From assembly GCF_914767665.1 (NCBI RefSeq), contig NC_059504.1, forward strand, positions 6,760,501 to 6,824,500: a stretch of 64,000 nt of DNA. Reading direction: 5' to 3'. Origin of the DNA: Harmonia axyridis. Its lineage: Eukaryota; Arthropoda; Insecta; Coleoptera; Coccinellidae. Shown in pieces: positions 1 to 10,960 of this stretch (position 1 is its first letter; each line of letters starts with the position of its first letter). The notes under the pieces were generated by a model that was given only the letters and a program-made list of their open reading frames with translations, made no database searches and was not told where the DNA came from. Both the position numbers and the translations under genes were made by a program.

Positions 1-181
1 CTCATATCGAATTTTTTTATTGGGAATTTGAAACCACAGGTAAACTGTTTTCCTTTCAAATGCAATATTCATAACTTCAAAATACAACTACCGTTTATAA
101 ATATTTATCGCTGAATCTATGAAGGCAATATCATATTTTAATATACATTAAATTTCTAATATTTTTATATGGGGTAAGTCA

Positions 182-523
182 ATAGTGCTCGATAGCTCAA
201 TAACTTTTGTAAATTCTGGGCTAGGAAAATGATACGAATTTTGACACACTCGACAGCACTCTACGCATAAGACATTTGATCATATCATATAAGCGATACA
301 TCTTGATAAGACTTTCAAATGAAAATATGCAGTCATTTCGAACTCCTCAAATTGGACATTTCCATCCAAAGAAACAGGGTGTTATCGCGTTTCAACACTT
401 TCGGACCAGCTTGTAGGGTCAAAAATAATTTGCTTATGCGCTGAGTGCTGTCGATTGCGTTAAAATTTGAATCATTCCCCTGACCCAAAATTTTCAAAAG
501 TTATCGACAGATCGAGCACTATT
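182..523. repeat. Foldback MITE, about 90 bp inverted arms
   Basis: The two ends are inverted copies of each other for about 90 bp: an arm starting AATAGTGCTCGAT near 182 is mirrored by one ending ATCGAGCACTATT near 523. The arms carry matching blocks (CGACAGCACTC and CGCATAAG). The middle is non-coding. This is the architecture of a small non-autonomous DNA transposon. The superfamily is unknown because no clear target duplication is visible. Confidence 0.65.
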
Positions 524-800
524 TTTTGAATATATTGAAGGCTGCCAAGGCCGGATTTTAGCCGTTCCAACGTTTCGCTTACTACGCCGGTAAGCATCTT
601 CAGAGCCCAGAGGTTTCTAGGTCGCAGATTGTAACTCGACGCTGGATTTCTCTGATGTTATTCTGTTATGATAAGGGTAATCCTAAAGTATAAAATCTCA
701 TAGATATGATAAGGAAATAAAAGACAAATTATAGTGAATGGCGAATGGCGATAGTATTAGATACTGCAAAGTTTCGGACATTAAAAAAAGCTTCGATATA
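524..800. other. No gene seen
   Basis: AT-rich sequence between two MITEs with no coding potential, RNA gene or repeat that I recognise. The CAGGG element to the right begins after a TA at its right edge. Confidence 0.6.
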
Positions 801-1527
801 CAGGGTTAGAACTATTCAGATAGCCACTACAGGGATATCGAAAACCGTTAGAAAGACAGGGTGGCTTTAATTACAAAAAAGTTGCGTTAGTTAGGAATGA
901 GTGTGTTGGTGTGAACAGATCCAAAATATCTCCAATGGTTCCCGAGATATCTCGAAAAAACTGAAAATCGAGATTTTCTGTTTTTCTGTATAACTCATTT
1001 GTTTTTGGAGATAACTTCACGAAATTTGGTTTATAGCCATTATCCAATATAGAGATACTTATAGTGTCTTCAGAATTTCTCTGTTTTCCGTTGTTTAAGA
1101 GACGGGATATTCAAGTGATGATTTCACATAACAACTCTTCAAATTTGCGTACCTAGACTCGATATTTTTGTAGAGTGTGATACATTGTTCAATCCGTAAT
1201 TTTTTTCTTCATCACCCCATAAAGAAAACCAATAAGGCGTCCATAAGAAAAAAAATGACTATCGCGTCTCTGAAACAATGGAAAACAGAAAAAATCTGAC
1301 ATCATTAGAATCTCTATATTGGATAATGACTACAAACCGAATTTCGTGAAGTTATCTCCAGAAACAAATGAGTTATAGAGAAAAAAGAAAATCTCGATTT
1401 TCAGTTTTTTCGAGATATCTCGGGAACCAATAGAGATATAACTCAATTTTTTTGTAATTCAAGCCACCCTGTATCTCTAACGGTTTTCGATATCCCAGTA
1501 GTGCCCCTCTGAATAGTTCTAACCCTG
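801..1527. mobile_element. MITE with CAGGGTT ends and roughly 320 bp inverted repeats, TA target
   Basis: Begins CAGGGTTAGAACTATTCAGA and ends in its inverse. The arms match over about 320 bp on each side, including blocks around GGGATATCGAAAACCGTTAG and GAGATATCTCGAAAAAACTG. Both outer flanks are TA (799-800 and 1528-1529), as expected for the Tc1/mariner superfamily. There is no open reading frame, so it would depend on a transposase from elsewhere. A second CAGGGTGGCTT motif lies inside each arm, which suggests one inverted element sits within another. Confidence 0.7.
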
Positions 1528-1529
1528 TA

Positions 1530-2014
1530 TAATATCAGATCTGACAAACCCACGTAGATTCCCTTCACCTCAACATGATATGATATATTATTAAACAACC
1601 GGAAGTAATTTATCTCAGACTGTTTATATGTTCAACTTGCAGAGACCACCGTTTGAAATCTGCATCATAAAATGAGGAGCTAATCTATGGAGACGATAGA
1701 TTTAATTGGATGATAGTCATACGTCGAGCATTGGTCGTTTCTTTCTATGGTTTCCTAGCTCAATGAAAGAAACGGTGCAAATATTACTAAATGTTTCTTA
1801 TTTTTTCTTTATCCTTTCGGAATATACTTTTTTTCTAGAATATACCGAGAGTTGATCATTAAAAATATCACTCAATGAATTTGGGAAATTTCTTTCGTCC
1901 TTGAGTTGGCTGAACAATTTCAATATCGAGTCAGTTTTGAGCGATTATTACCAAAAAATCAGCCGAAATTCTAGAGAAATTAGTAGTAACTGAATTTCTT
2001 CACAAGAACTGTTA
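1530..2014. other. No gene seen
   Basis: About 0.5 kb of AT-rich unique-looking DNA. No ORF, RNA or repeat structure is supported here. Confidence 0.55.
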
Positions 2015-2016
2015 TA

Positions 2017-2838
2017 AAGGGTGTTTTTTTTAGAGCTATAGAACTTTAAATTGCAATAAACAACGATGGATTATTCGATTGACATGAATTTTATTTATCC
2101 GCAAGATAATCTTCTGGCATTACATTTGAAATATGACTTCTGGCATATGACCGCCACGGCTGGCTCGGATGTAGTCCAATCTGGACGTCCAATTTTCCAA
2201 CATTTGTGGCCGTATATCGGCAATAACACGGCGAATGTTGTCTTCCAAATGGTCAAGGGTTTGTGGCTTATCCGCATAGACCAATGACTTTAAATAGCCC
2301 CACAGAAAGTAGTCTAGCGGTGTTAAATCACAAGATCTTGGAGGCCAATTCACAGGTCCAAAACGTGAAATTAGGCGGTCGCCAAACGTGTCTTTCAATA
2401 AATCGATTGTGGCACGAGCTGTGTGACATGTTGCGCCGTCTTGTTGGAACCACAGCTCCTGGACATCATGGTTGTTAGTAATCATGGCTTTATACCGATC
2501 ACCATTGACTGTAACGTTCTGGCCATCATCGTTTTTGAAGAAGTACGGACCAATGATTCCACAAGCCCATAAAGCGCACCAAACAGTCAGTTTTTCTGGA
2601 TGTAACGGTGTTTCGATATACACTTGAGGATTAACTTCACTCCAAATGCGGCAGTTTTGTTTGTTGACGTAGCCATTCAACCAGAAGTGCGCTTCATCGC
2701 TAAACAAAATAAAATGGACGTTGTGCGCGATTCGTATTCCGCACAGAACCATTATTTTCGAAATAAAATTGCACTATTTGCAAGCGTTGTTCAGGCGTGA
2801 GTCTATTCATGATAAATTGCCAAACCAAACTGAGAATA
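2017..2838 (-). mobile_element. DD41D (rosa-like) mariner, copy A, 5'-truncated
   Basis: The 3' end AAGGGTGTTTTTTTTAGAGC follows TA at 2015-2016. The body matches four other copies in the window. The transposase lies on the minus strand. The opposite end is lost: homology stops after the start-codon region near 2838, where a different repeat begins. The copy also carries two small in-frame losses in the catalytic domain relative to copies B and E, and shares the 8 nt junction deletion seen in C, D and E. Confidence 0.85.
2120..2752 (-). pseudogene. DD41D transposase catalytic-domain ORF (copy A)
   Basis: A 210-codon open frame begins at an ATG that is out of frame with the original N-terminus but in frame with the catalytic domain. 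It carries FSDEAHFW (first D), QQDGATCH (second D) and CDLTPLDYF (third D), with 41 residues between the second and third. That spacing defines the DD41D or rosa group of mariners. Nearly all of the N-terminal DNA-binding region is missing, so the product should not act as a full transposase. No stop interrupts the frame. Confidence 0.8.
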
Positions 2839-3162
2839 AAAGGTATTCCTTTTAAGAAACACCAACTCTTTTCTATATCTCTTAAACGATAATTAATTTC
2901 TATGATCTGATATGAGTATCATATAGGTAAACCATAAAAATTACTGAAGGAGACGTTTTAGAATTTTGCGAATATCTCAAACAAAAAACAAGATATAGCG
3001 AAATAAACAGTCATTTTTCAGAATCGCCCTGTAACTCGTGAATGAACCAAGATATCATAATCTTCTTTCTGATATCTTATTATTTCGAGATCGGGAATCC
3101 TTCTGTAATTCTTATAGTTCTCGAGTTGCTATCAGTGAGCATCAAATTTGGAGCACCCTGCA
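2839..3162. repeat. Dispersed repeat R1, copy 1
   Basis: Matches 4518-4893 through shared blocks: AACACCAACTC, TTTCTATGATCTG, AAACCATAAAAATTACTGAA, CGCCCTGTAACTCG and TCTTATAGTTCTCGA. It ends at GGAGCACCCTGCAT, a decayed form of the ACACCCTGTAT end of the other copy. Non-coding, probably a MITE. It abuts the truncated rosa copy A directly. Confidence 0.65.
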
Positions 3163-4517
3163 TACTTGCATCGTAGAATTAGTTACTTTACATTTGATTT
3201 GCGCATAAAATTTACTACCGTTGAAGTGCAACCCGCTTCTAACACAGAATTGTTGCACCGTAATCAACACAATTTTCGAAGTTTATTTTGCAATACGTGC
3301 GTATTTCAGAGAATTGTATATAACCGAGAATAAGCATACCTGAGTGCATATTACAGAAATAATTATAATGAAAGAAGTGAAGCGATTAAACAAACGAAAG
3401 AGAGCTAATCATGGCTATTTGCAGTGAAGCGTTAACCTATTTCTAGACGATAAATCATTTTCTATGGTAGACACTAATATAATCAATGTAGAAGAACCAA
3501 TTTTCCAATATTTATACTTCAATAAAAAGAAAAAGTTGTTTTTGTATTATTTAATGACCAGAACCCGCCATTGAGCAAGCCTTTACATTTATTTTATACG
3601 ATGATATGAAGATTTTCATATTCAACAAATAAGTTTTTAGTTTTCAGCAATACTTAATATTTTTTAATAAGATAAAATATTATTAGAACCTAAGAAAATT
3701 ATAGATAGATAAATTGAAAATCCGAAATGTTTTGATGGATTGAAGATTCTATGAATTTTTCAAGTTATTTTTAAATATAACTTCTGCTATATTGGCTATT
3801 GCAACCAAATTTGGATCAAGTCTTTATCAATTTTGTTAATGTTATTCCGAAATGAGTATTAATATCAGTTTCAGTTTAAGTAACTCTGAATAATGAAGAC
3901 AATATTATTCAGGTCCTACAGTTCAGTGCTACTGAATATACTTATATGTTTTTGTTGATTATTTCAAGTTAATATTATACCAAATTGTGACTATCATTCA
4001 GTGAACTGCTGGCTAGAAGCTTTGGGTCCTAATGTTAACTTAATTAGTTCATTCACTTCCGAATATATTGACTTTATTATTAGACTCACATATGTAGATA
4101 CCATTATCTCGTTTTAGATATCCTAATGCCAATTCTCTTCATATTCACAGTCTAGTAGCAAAGCCACTGTCTGAAAGTTTTTAGGAGGTCAATCTTCGTC
4201 CAAAATTAAAGAGTATTTCTTGTAAATAGAAGCTCTTAAAAAAGTAACACGCTATCAAAAATGAAAAAAATTTGAAATTGCCGAAGAGTTTTAGGTATGA
4301 CATTTTGTGGGCATGTTGATGAAGTGCAAACAGAACATAACAGCCACCTACTAGATTTTTGCAAGATACGTTCATGCACAATGTTATATTTAATTTTTTC
4401 ATTAGGAAACTATTAATTTTACGGACACAACACGAGACACCCTGTATATGACTTGATTACAATTATAAAATCGATACAAAATGAATTAAATCTCGAAATA
4501 AATGAGAAATATTCATA
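3163..4517. other. No gene seen (1.35 kb)
   Basis: AT-rich DNA with only short shadow frames. An isolated GACACCCTGTATATG motif near 4436-4450 resembles the ends of the ACACCCTGTA elements but has no visible partner apart from R1 immediately downstream. Confidence 0.5.
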
Positions 4518-4893
4518 AGGTGTCCCATTAAAGATGAGGTTGACATATCTTTGAAACGGTAACATTCTTGAGACACCAACTCTACTCTGCACCTATGTCT
4601 GAAATAGTAATTATTTTCTATGATCTGTTATTAGTATCAATAAACCATAAAAATTACTGAATAAAACTTTTTAAAATTTTTTCAATTTTTCGACCAAAAA
4701 CCAAGATGTAGCGAAATATTCGAAACACTAATTTTTCAGAAACGCCCTGTAACTCGAGAACGAATCAAGATATCTCTGATCTGCTTTCTAATATCTTATT
4801 ATTTCGGAATCGGGGATCTTTGGAGAATTTTCTCTAAGTCTTATAGTTCTCGAATTGCTCCCACTGAACTTCGATTTTGGGACACCCTGTATA
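4518..4893. repeat. Dispersed repeat R1, copy 2
   Basis: Better preserved copy of R1. It starts AGGTGTCCCATTAAAG and ends GGGACACCCTGTATATAT, so the ends share an inverted GTGTCCC motif. The interior aligns with 2839-3162. No coding frame. Confidence 0.65.
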
Positions 4894-6589
4894 TATTCTG
4901 AAGTGATGAAACCATTATTCGAATTGAATTCATGTAAAATAATATCATGTGGACAAATATGTGTCAAATATAAATTGTGTACCAAGACTTTTTTTTCGAA
5001 TACACTTCCTCCAAATTATATTCAACTAAAAATTCGAATTCATTTTTATTGCAGTAGATATAAAAAGAGACGCTACCAGATGAAATATTCATATTCAATG
5101 TTTTACTCGAAATTCAATTTTCGTCGTTCATAAATTCTTCTATCCTTATCCTTCTCAAAGAACGTCTATTTAATTTGTAAATGAACTAATTAAAATTCAA
5201 ATTAGAATTATGAGTTGAACAAGTCCGTCGTCGGCACTGCGTTTGAGAAAAACTTGATTTGATTTCTGTGGAACATGAATAATCAATTTATTAAAATTTT
5301 GGAGAAATCGAAATTATAAATGACTTTTCCGTTAATGAAGGAAGTTGAAGATACCAAAAAAATGCATTCAAAATCGTATAATTGTACAATAATCAATTCA
5401 TTAGTTTTTCAGAAAAAAATTTCTTTGTCTGTAATTAAATTTTAAACAAGAACTCATGACAACATGATATTCAATAACATTCTGTGAAAAAGGAGCATAT
5501 AATGAAGCATTGTGAAAAATTTGCAATTTTTTTTACCGACTCATTTCCCTAGATTTCTGAATAATCGTGTTAACAAGGTTCCTAAATTTGGGCTACGAAT
5601 GTTTTTATTGTCCCTGTAAGCTGAGCCTTAATGAAGTTGAATTCAAATTAACACCATTATGAAATAAATTGTACCTTGCGAATGGGAATTCTGTTTACAA
5701 TGGGACAAATACCTTGATATTTAATGAGGAAAGGCAAAAGAATATTGTCCTTCAAGACGCTGAAATAATTAACTATAAAAAAGATATGTAAACAAAAATA
5801 GTTTTACAACAGGAAAAATTATATATTGAAATCTATCAGAAGTTGAGATTATTGTTGAAAATTTATCAAAAATGAATTTATTCATGGTATGTTGGAAAAA
5901 TTATAAATGAGTATAAGGAAACTCTTTCGGAAATTTGAAGCAAAATAATTTCGGATGAGAAATGCATTTCAAATCGTCTTGAACAACTTTGGTTTCGCGT
6001 TTGCCTGATGTCGGTATGTGTTCCGCAAAAAAATTTCATATGAAAATTCGCAATGCTGCATAGAACCTGGTATACAGGGTGGTCCAGATTCAATAACCTT
6101 CGCGTCGGATAGATATAAAGGATTCTAAGAGAGTGGCATTATAAAATTGGATTCTCGTTGGCAAAAACCTATCGAACAGAACGTCGCATATATGACTTCA
6201 ATTGGATGATTGTAACACTTTTTATGAGGCATTAAAATAAAGCGAAAAACACGAAAATTCCCCAATCTGATATCTACCAAATACATCCCATCCACAATAA
6301 CATAACCTTCAGGTTTCGATGCCAATATCATCATAATCGGATGTTTCAATAAACAGAAAAATAACTAGGTACTTCCTTTCATTCGATAATGATGATATAT
6401 TATTTGAAGTTAATCAGTCACACATACATGATCGTGATGTATGCACTTGCATAGGAAAATGACATTTCATAACTTTATGACAAACATACAATTATCAGTT
6501 ACTATATAGTATAGAGCTGAATTTGACACGTAGAAGTGAATCAATAAGTAGTTTCGTTGATGGTCTTTATGATGAAGTAAGATAACACA
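4894..6589. other. No gene seen (1.7 kb)
   Basis: AT-rich, with short unsupported frames only. A fragment at about 6073-6125 (ACAGGGTGGTCCAGATTC followed by CGTCGGATAGA) is mirrored at about 54117-54165, so it is a small dispersed repeat. Confidence 0.5.
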
Positions 6590-7310
6590 TAAGTTTTTAG
6601 AGAAAATTATCGAGTTTTTTTTCGAAATATTTTCATCCAATAATTTCTGAAATAATGTACTAATCGTCCAACTCGAAGCATTTTCGTAATCTGCGTAATC
6701 ATATCAATTGAAAGAATGGTATAAACTCCCTATGAAGCAACTTTTAATTTTTGCGATTTTTTTGAGGTTCTTAAAATTTGAAACTCTGTGGTACTCAGAA
6801 TAAGAGAGATAGGCCAAACATATGTTATATATTTGAAATCAGGGGAAAAAGAGTTAGTCAAATTTAGGAAAATATACAGGGTGTTCCATTTGAAAAAATG
6901 AAGTTGCTATCAATATGTGGCCCACTCTGTATATATTTCGTTTTGTGAAATCATTTTAAAAAACATTAGTCGATTTCGTGAAACAACTGTGGAAAACATT
7001 TTTTTGTACCTCTTTAAGTAACAAAGTTAAAGTGGGGGTCAAATTATGGTGAAAAACCCGGTATTTTGAGACCAGAAGAGAAGGCAGCCTCGGGAAAATA
7101 ATCGAGTTTTGTTTTTTCAAAATTTCATTTTTTGACCGATAATTTCTGATATAATGTACTAATCACCCAAATTCAAACATTTTCGTAAGCATATCAATGG
7201 AAAGAATGTTTTAAACTTCCCAAAAAGGAACTTATTTTCACATTTTTTCTTTAAATTCATACTAAAACATTGTAGATGTCTGCCTAATAAAAGTCGAATT
7301 TCCCTGTAGG
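6590..7310 (+). repeat. Decayed copies of repeat R2
   Basis: Two degenerate units share ATTTCTGAAATAATGTACTAATCG-like blocks (near 6640 and 7145) and GCATTTTCGTAA with the R2 units at 31.5 kb and 34-35 kb. Between them, near 6880-6940, lies another CAGGGTGTTCC...ACTCTGTATAT inverted pair. Non-coding. Confidence 0.55.
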
Positions 7311-7340
7311 TTTAAACAATACCGACATCACTTCAATACC

Positions 7341-7576
7341 TCAAAAAATGATGGCACCGATCATTATCCACATAAGACACGTGACCAAAAAACATGTTAC
7401 TCGAATTCCGAGGAGGGTTCCTCTTGGGCAGCAGCAGTGGTCGAAATTCTTCTTCGATAAATACAGTCGGCATTTCTTGAAATTCGCTGTCTTCTGGCAG
7501 CCACAAAAAGCGATGGGACAGTTGACGACATACCGCCGATGGTTTTTAACCTCGTGATCCATCATATTGGAACTGT
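7341..7576 (-). CDS. Candidate host 3' exon: Cys-rich protein with C-terminal membrane segment
   Basis: On the minus strand an AATACTAATTACAG acceptor-like sequence precedes an open frame of about 75 codons whose first methionines are MMDHEV. The frame is cysteine-rich (FCGCQK and FDHCCCPRG) and ends in about 18 hydrophobic residues (TCFLVTCLMWIMIGAIIF) followed directly by a stop, as in a tail anchor. I do not recognise the family. The opposite strand is also open, and no upstream exon was found, so this may be a chance ORF. Codon composition is less AT-biased than the flanks. Confidence 0.35.
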
Positions 7577-7601
7577 AATTAGTATTTCGATAATGTGGCA
7601 A

Positions 7602-7990
7602 ATTTCATGAGAAAGCCTTTGCCACTTCCAGTCCCCGTTTCTACTAAATGATGTTTCTGAAACAATGAACATTTTTGTGGCGGCTCATAAATCTAGAAAT
7701 AAAATGAAACAAAATTGAGTTCCACAACTATGTTAATATCAACACATTTGTATCACCAATACTGTCCATCAGCTTATAAAGGTAACAAAATTTTAAGGAA
7801 AAATCCATGAAAACTGAAAAGGACCTAATAAATTCTACAGGATTTCCAAAATATAATTTTGTTGTTGTTATTGTTGTTGATATTCAACAATGGGGATGAG
7901 TTTACATCTGTTTGTTCATTTGGAAGAATATTTTCGGTATTATACCCATTTTTTTTGGGAGATTCTAAAAGTGTTATAATTGTACTTTTA
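7602..7990. other. No gene seen
   Basis: Unique AT-rich DNA with a short GTT repeat near 7860. TA at 7989-7990 flanks the Tc1-type end that follows. Confidence 0.5.
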
Positions 7991-8178
7991 TACTAACTGA
8001 CAAAGGAACTGCAACACCCAGAAGGAGCTGTTTGATTTTAATTTTTTTTTGGGAAAGCATAGATAGTAGAGCAAGGAATAAATTATTGAATTTAGGGAAA
8101 AAAATCGTAAAGGTATTTTCATGTTAACAATTTTGCAGTTCAAATAGAGGAAAATATTCATCCCATTTCCAGAACATA
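7991..8178. mobile_element. End fragment of a Tc1-like element, family T2
   Basis: Begins TACTAACTGACAAAG, the same terminal sequence as the T2 element at 21624-22693, and shares the subterminal CATAGATAGTA and AAATTATTGAATTT blocks. The adjacent GGAACTGCAACACCC is inverted relative to the right end of the T2 copy. The fragment is cut at 8178 by the younger Tc1 element. Confidence 0.7.
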
Positions 8179-9712
8179 CACTGCGGAAGAAAATTAACGC
8201 ATATTCTGAAAATCTCAATTTTTATGAAAGTTAACTCTACTAACTATTTTTTATGTTCTCTAACTTATTTTTTATGTTCTATCGGGAAGGTTTTGAACGA
8301 AAGAAGACACATTAAATGGAAGAAAAATTCAGGATTTCACCGAATCTTATGTGAAAGAAGAAAAATAAACAATTTTCAAAATACTGGAATGCTGATAAGT
8401 GATTTAATACTTGGTATTTCTACCCCTTGCGTTAATTACAGCTCGGCAACGACGGTTCATACTCAAAATGAGTGATCTTAAAATGTTCTGATCTAATCCT
8501 TCCCAGATTTCTCTGAGTTGGATTCCTAAGTCATTAAGAGTAGCTGGATGATTTTCTGAACTTCTTAGCCTTCTATTGAGGTTGTCCCAAACCTGATCAA
8601 TCGGATTGAGATCTGGACTTCTTGCTGGCCATTCCATTCGAGAGACTTCAACCTCTTCAAGGTACTCCTGAACGATGCGCGCACGATGGGGTTTGGCATT
8701 ATCGTCCATAAAAATGAAATTTTCACCAATGTATGGGGCAAATGGCACTACATACTTTTCAAGAATGTTCCTTATATACCAATCAGCATTCATAGCTCCA
8801 TTATCAACGACCACTAGGTCTGTGCGAGCAGTCAAAGATATTCCACCCCATACCATAATTGATCCTCCCTCGAAACCAGTAGTATTCAGGAAATTGCACT
8901 GAGCATATCTTTCATGTGGACGTCTGGATACAAGGGAATGTCGATCACAATGGTAGAGGCAGAATCTAGACTCATCTGTGAAGAGAACTCTTTCCCAATC
9001 AGCCTCTTCCCAATGGATATGCTCTCTCGCAAAATCCAAACGCGCCCTTCGATGGGCTGGGGTAAGAGCTGGGCCTCTTGCCGCGACACGAGGCCTTGAA
9101 TCATATTCTCTGAGGCGATTTCTTATTGTCTGAGTGCTAATTTGCACCCCATGAGTTTGCTCAAGTTGATTTTGAAGGAGACGAGCGGTTGCAAACCGTT
9201 GTCTCAACGAAGAAACTCTCAAGTAACGTTCTTGAATGGCAGTTGTTACCCGTGGTCTACCCTGTCCTGGTCTTCGGACATTTATACCTGTCTGCCTGAA
9301 TCGCTGCAACATTCTGGACACACTTATATGGGAAACTCCAAACCTTTCTGCAATTCTTGTGTATGTCCACCCTTCTTCTCGCAAAACTACCGCTTGGGCA
9401 CATTCCTCTTGGGTCAAATTGCGTGTTTCGCGTTTCATAGCGATCGAGTGTAGAAAATCAAACGAAAGAAAAACTATTGATCACTAGGATTGATCGAGAA
9501 CAACTGATTTCAGAATGGAGCCAATACATTCAAAATCTGATAATCTCTTTTTTTATTCCTGCTGGGAAAAAACATCTGTATTGAAGAAAAACGTTGAAAG
9601 TGGATAACATATGCATGCATAATTCTGATAAAAATAATTATCATTGAGAACACCTTCAGTTGTAGAATAAATTTGAGATTTCCATAATGTGCGTTAATTT
9701 TTTTGCGCAGTG
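8179..9712 (-). mobile_element. Full-length Tc1-family transposon with 344-codon transposase
   Basis: A 1,534 bp element with matching inverted ends: CACTGCGGAAGAAAATTAAC at 8179 and CACTGCGCAAAAAAATTAAC read inward from 9712, with similarity over roughly 45 bp. TA flanks both ends (8177-8178 and 9713-9714). It carries one uninterrupted transposase gene on the minus strand. The flanks CCAGAACATA and TATTGTTC...GAGAAACC rejoin into a sequence matching an uninterrupted copy near 15197-15225, so the target site is resolved. It looks young, although its third catalytic residue is atypical. Confidence 0.9.
8404..9438 (-). CDS. Tc1-family transposase, DD34D variant
   Basis: Would cut and paste its own element by binding the inverted ends and cleaving with an RNase H-fold DDE domain. 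Residues about 8-50 form the first helix-turn-helix (TYTRIAERFGVSHISVSRML). GRPR at 60-63 is the AT-hook-like linker, and residues about 65-112 are the second HTH. Catalytic D155 (VLFTDES) and D246 (FMDDNAKPH) are followed by residue 281 in NPIDQVW, 34 residues after D246. Tc1 proteins normally have E there, but the codon is GAT, giving D. The 344-residue length is normal, the ATG is clear and there are no stops or frameshifts. It may be active or recently inactivated by that one change. Confidence 0.9.
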   Translation of the reverse strand: MKRETRNLTQEECAQAVVLREEGWTYTRIAERFGVSHISVSRMLQRFRQTGINVRRPGQGRPRVTTAIQERYLRVSSLRQRFATARLLQNQLEQTHGVQISTQTIRNRLREYDSRPRVAARGPALTPAHRRARLDFAREHIHWEEADWERVLFTDESRFCLYHCDRHSLVSRRPHERYAQCNFLNTTGFEGGSIMVWGGISLTARTDLVVVDNGAMNADWYIRNILEKYVVPFAPYIGENFIFMDDNAKPHRARIVQEYLEEVEVSRMEWPARSPDLNPIDQVWDNLNRRLRSSENHPATLNDLGIQLREIWEGLDQNILRSLILSMNRRCRAVINARGRNTKY

Positions 9713-9714
9713 TA

Positions 9715-9800
9715 TATTGTTCTATTCTTGAGAAACCTAGGGGGCCAAGATTTTCAACGATGTATGTATACCACAAAATGGATAACCCTTCACCATGAAT
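9715..9800. repeat. Old repeat interrupted by Tc1, right part
   Basis: Resembles 15210-15290 (GAGAAACC, then TTTTCAACGATGTATGTATA versus TTTTGACGATGTGTGTATAT). Together with the segment ending at 8178 it gives the pre-insertion sequence of the Tc1 element. Identity unknown. Confidence 0.45.
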
Positions 9801-10960
9801 GCCATTCAGTTCAGATTCTAAACTATTACACGATGATCTGACATATCCGTATTTCACGAATTAAAGATTCGATTTGTCTTCAACTCTCGGTCAACAAATC
9901 CACAATCACAGACATGATATACGTCATTTATACACCGATAAATACGTTCGGCCGACTCTCGTGCTTCCGTTTTCACGTTTAGCCTCGCCCCGAAGAAACT
10001 GGAGCAGAGGTAATTCGAATTATGTGCGCCGATAGCGGTCGACCACAGAAACGAGACGCATAAATCTATGGTCTCTGCATAATATGCAGCCATATCATTT
10101 CTTCGTGTCGCGGTAATGGGTCGTCCTCAGGTTGAGTTTTCCCCTTTTGTACCTTGTAATTTATGGTCTTCCACCCACACCACACCACACACTAAAACCG
10201 AATCGTTAGGACCGTAGGCTGCAATAAAAGCTTATATTACGGCGTGATATACCGTTCTGGAGCTGTTAAAAAATAGATTTTTAAGGGGTTTTCGCCAAAG
10301 GATTGAATTATCCTGAGGGAGATTTATCGAGACATATCTGAAACGTGAGTTGCATGCTGGGGAATTGATTTTGCGTTTTCAATTTGGGAAAATGTAGATG
10401 TTGGGATCTGATTGTTCGATTGGTGTCAGGTTTGGTTTCCGTCTTGCTTAACTTCAGCAGCTGGAGAATTGACTCAGAATGTATTGGGTTAGATGATTTC
10501 GACCTTTTTGAGTGTTCATTCACCGAACAAATCATTACGCTCATTACGTATATATTAGAACAAAATATCAAACTGGTTGCTGTTCTGGAAGTTTTTTTTT
10601 CTAGCAAATTGACTCCCACATTTAGTCCAATTCGATCTAATCTTCTTGATTCCATTCTGGTTATTTTTAATTATTTCCACAAAGCACTGGACAAATACCA
10701 AGAATTGAGTAGGCAGTATTTATATTTCATATTTATATGCCTCTTCCATCATTCTAAAATATATTCAGAACTGTCAGCCCGTGATTCAGTTTAGAAATTT
10801 GTCTATTTCATTTCATTCGCTCCATTTACAGAAGATTTCTTAAATAAACTCAGGAGATGGAATCAAGTTCAAGTATGTAATTTATCAAATGCTTGATTTT
10901 CAAGTCAAGTAGTTTGTTGAAATATCAAGCTACTCCATTTCCCTAATACACAATATTGAA
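9801..10960. other. Unique DNA, no supported gene
   Basis: Contains mixed-composition sequence (9880-10260, including an ACCACACC-rich tract) that is less AT-biased than the neighbours and could be regulatory. A long frame at 10384-10794 lacks any ATG. Near 10885-10950 there is a short CAAG/CTTG-rich fragment related to the hAT copies at 16-19 kb. Confidence 0.45.

Noticed and set aside
2066..2287. Plus-strand frame MDYSIDMNFIYPQDN seen in several places
   Set aside because: It is the antisense shadow of the DD41D transposase 3' end and recurs only because the element recurs.
10384..10794. 136-codon plus-strand frame
   Set aside because: It begins at TTG with no ATG, shows no domain, and the opposite strand is also open; treated as chance.
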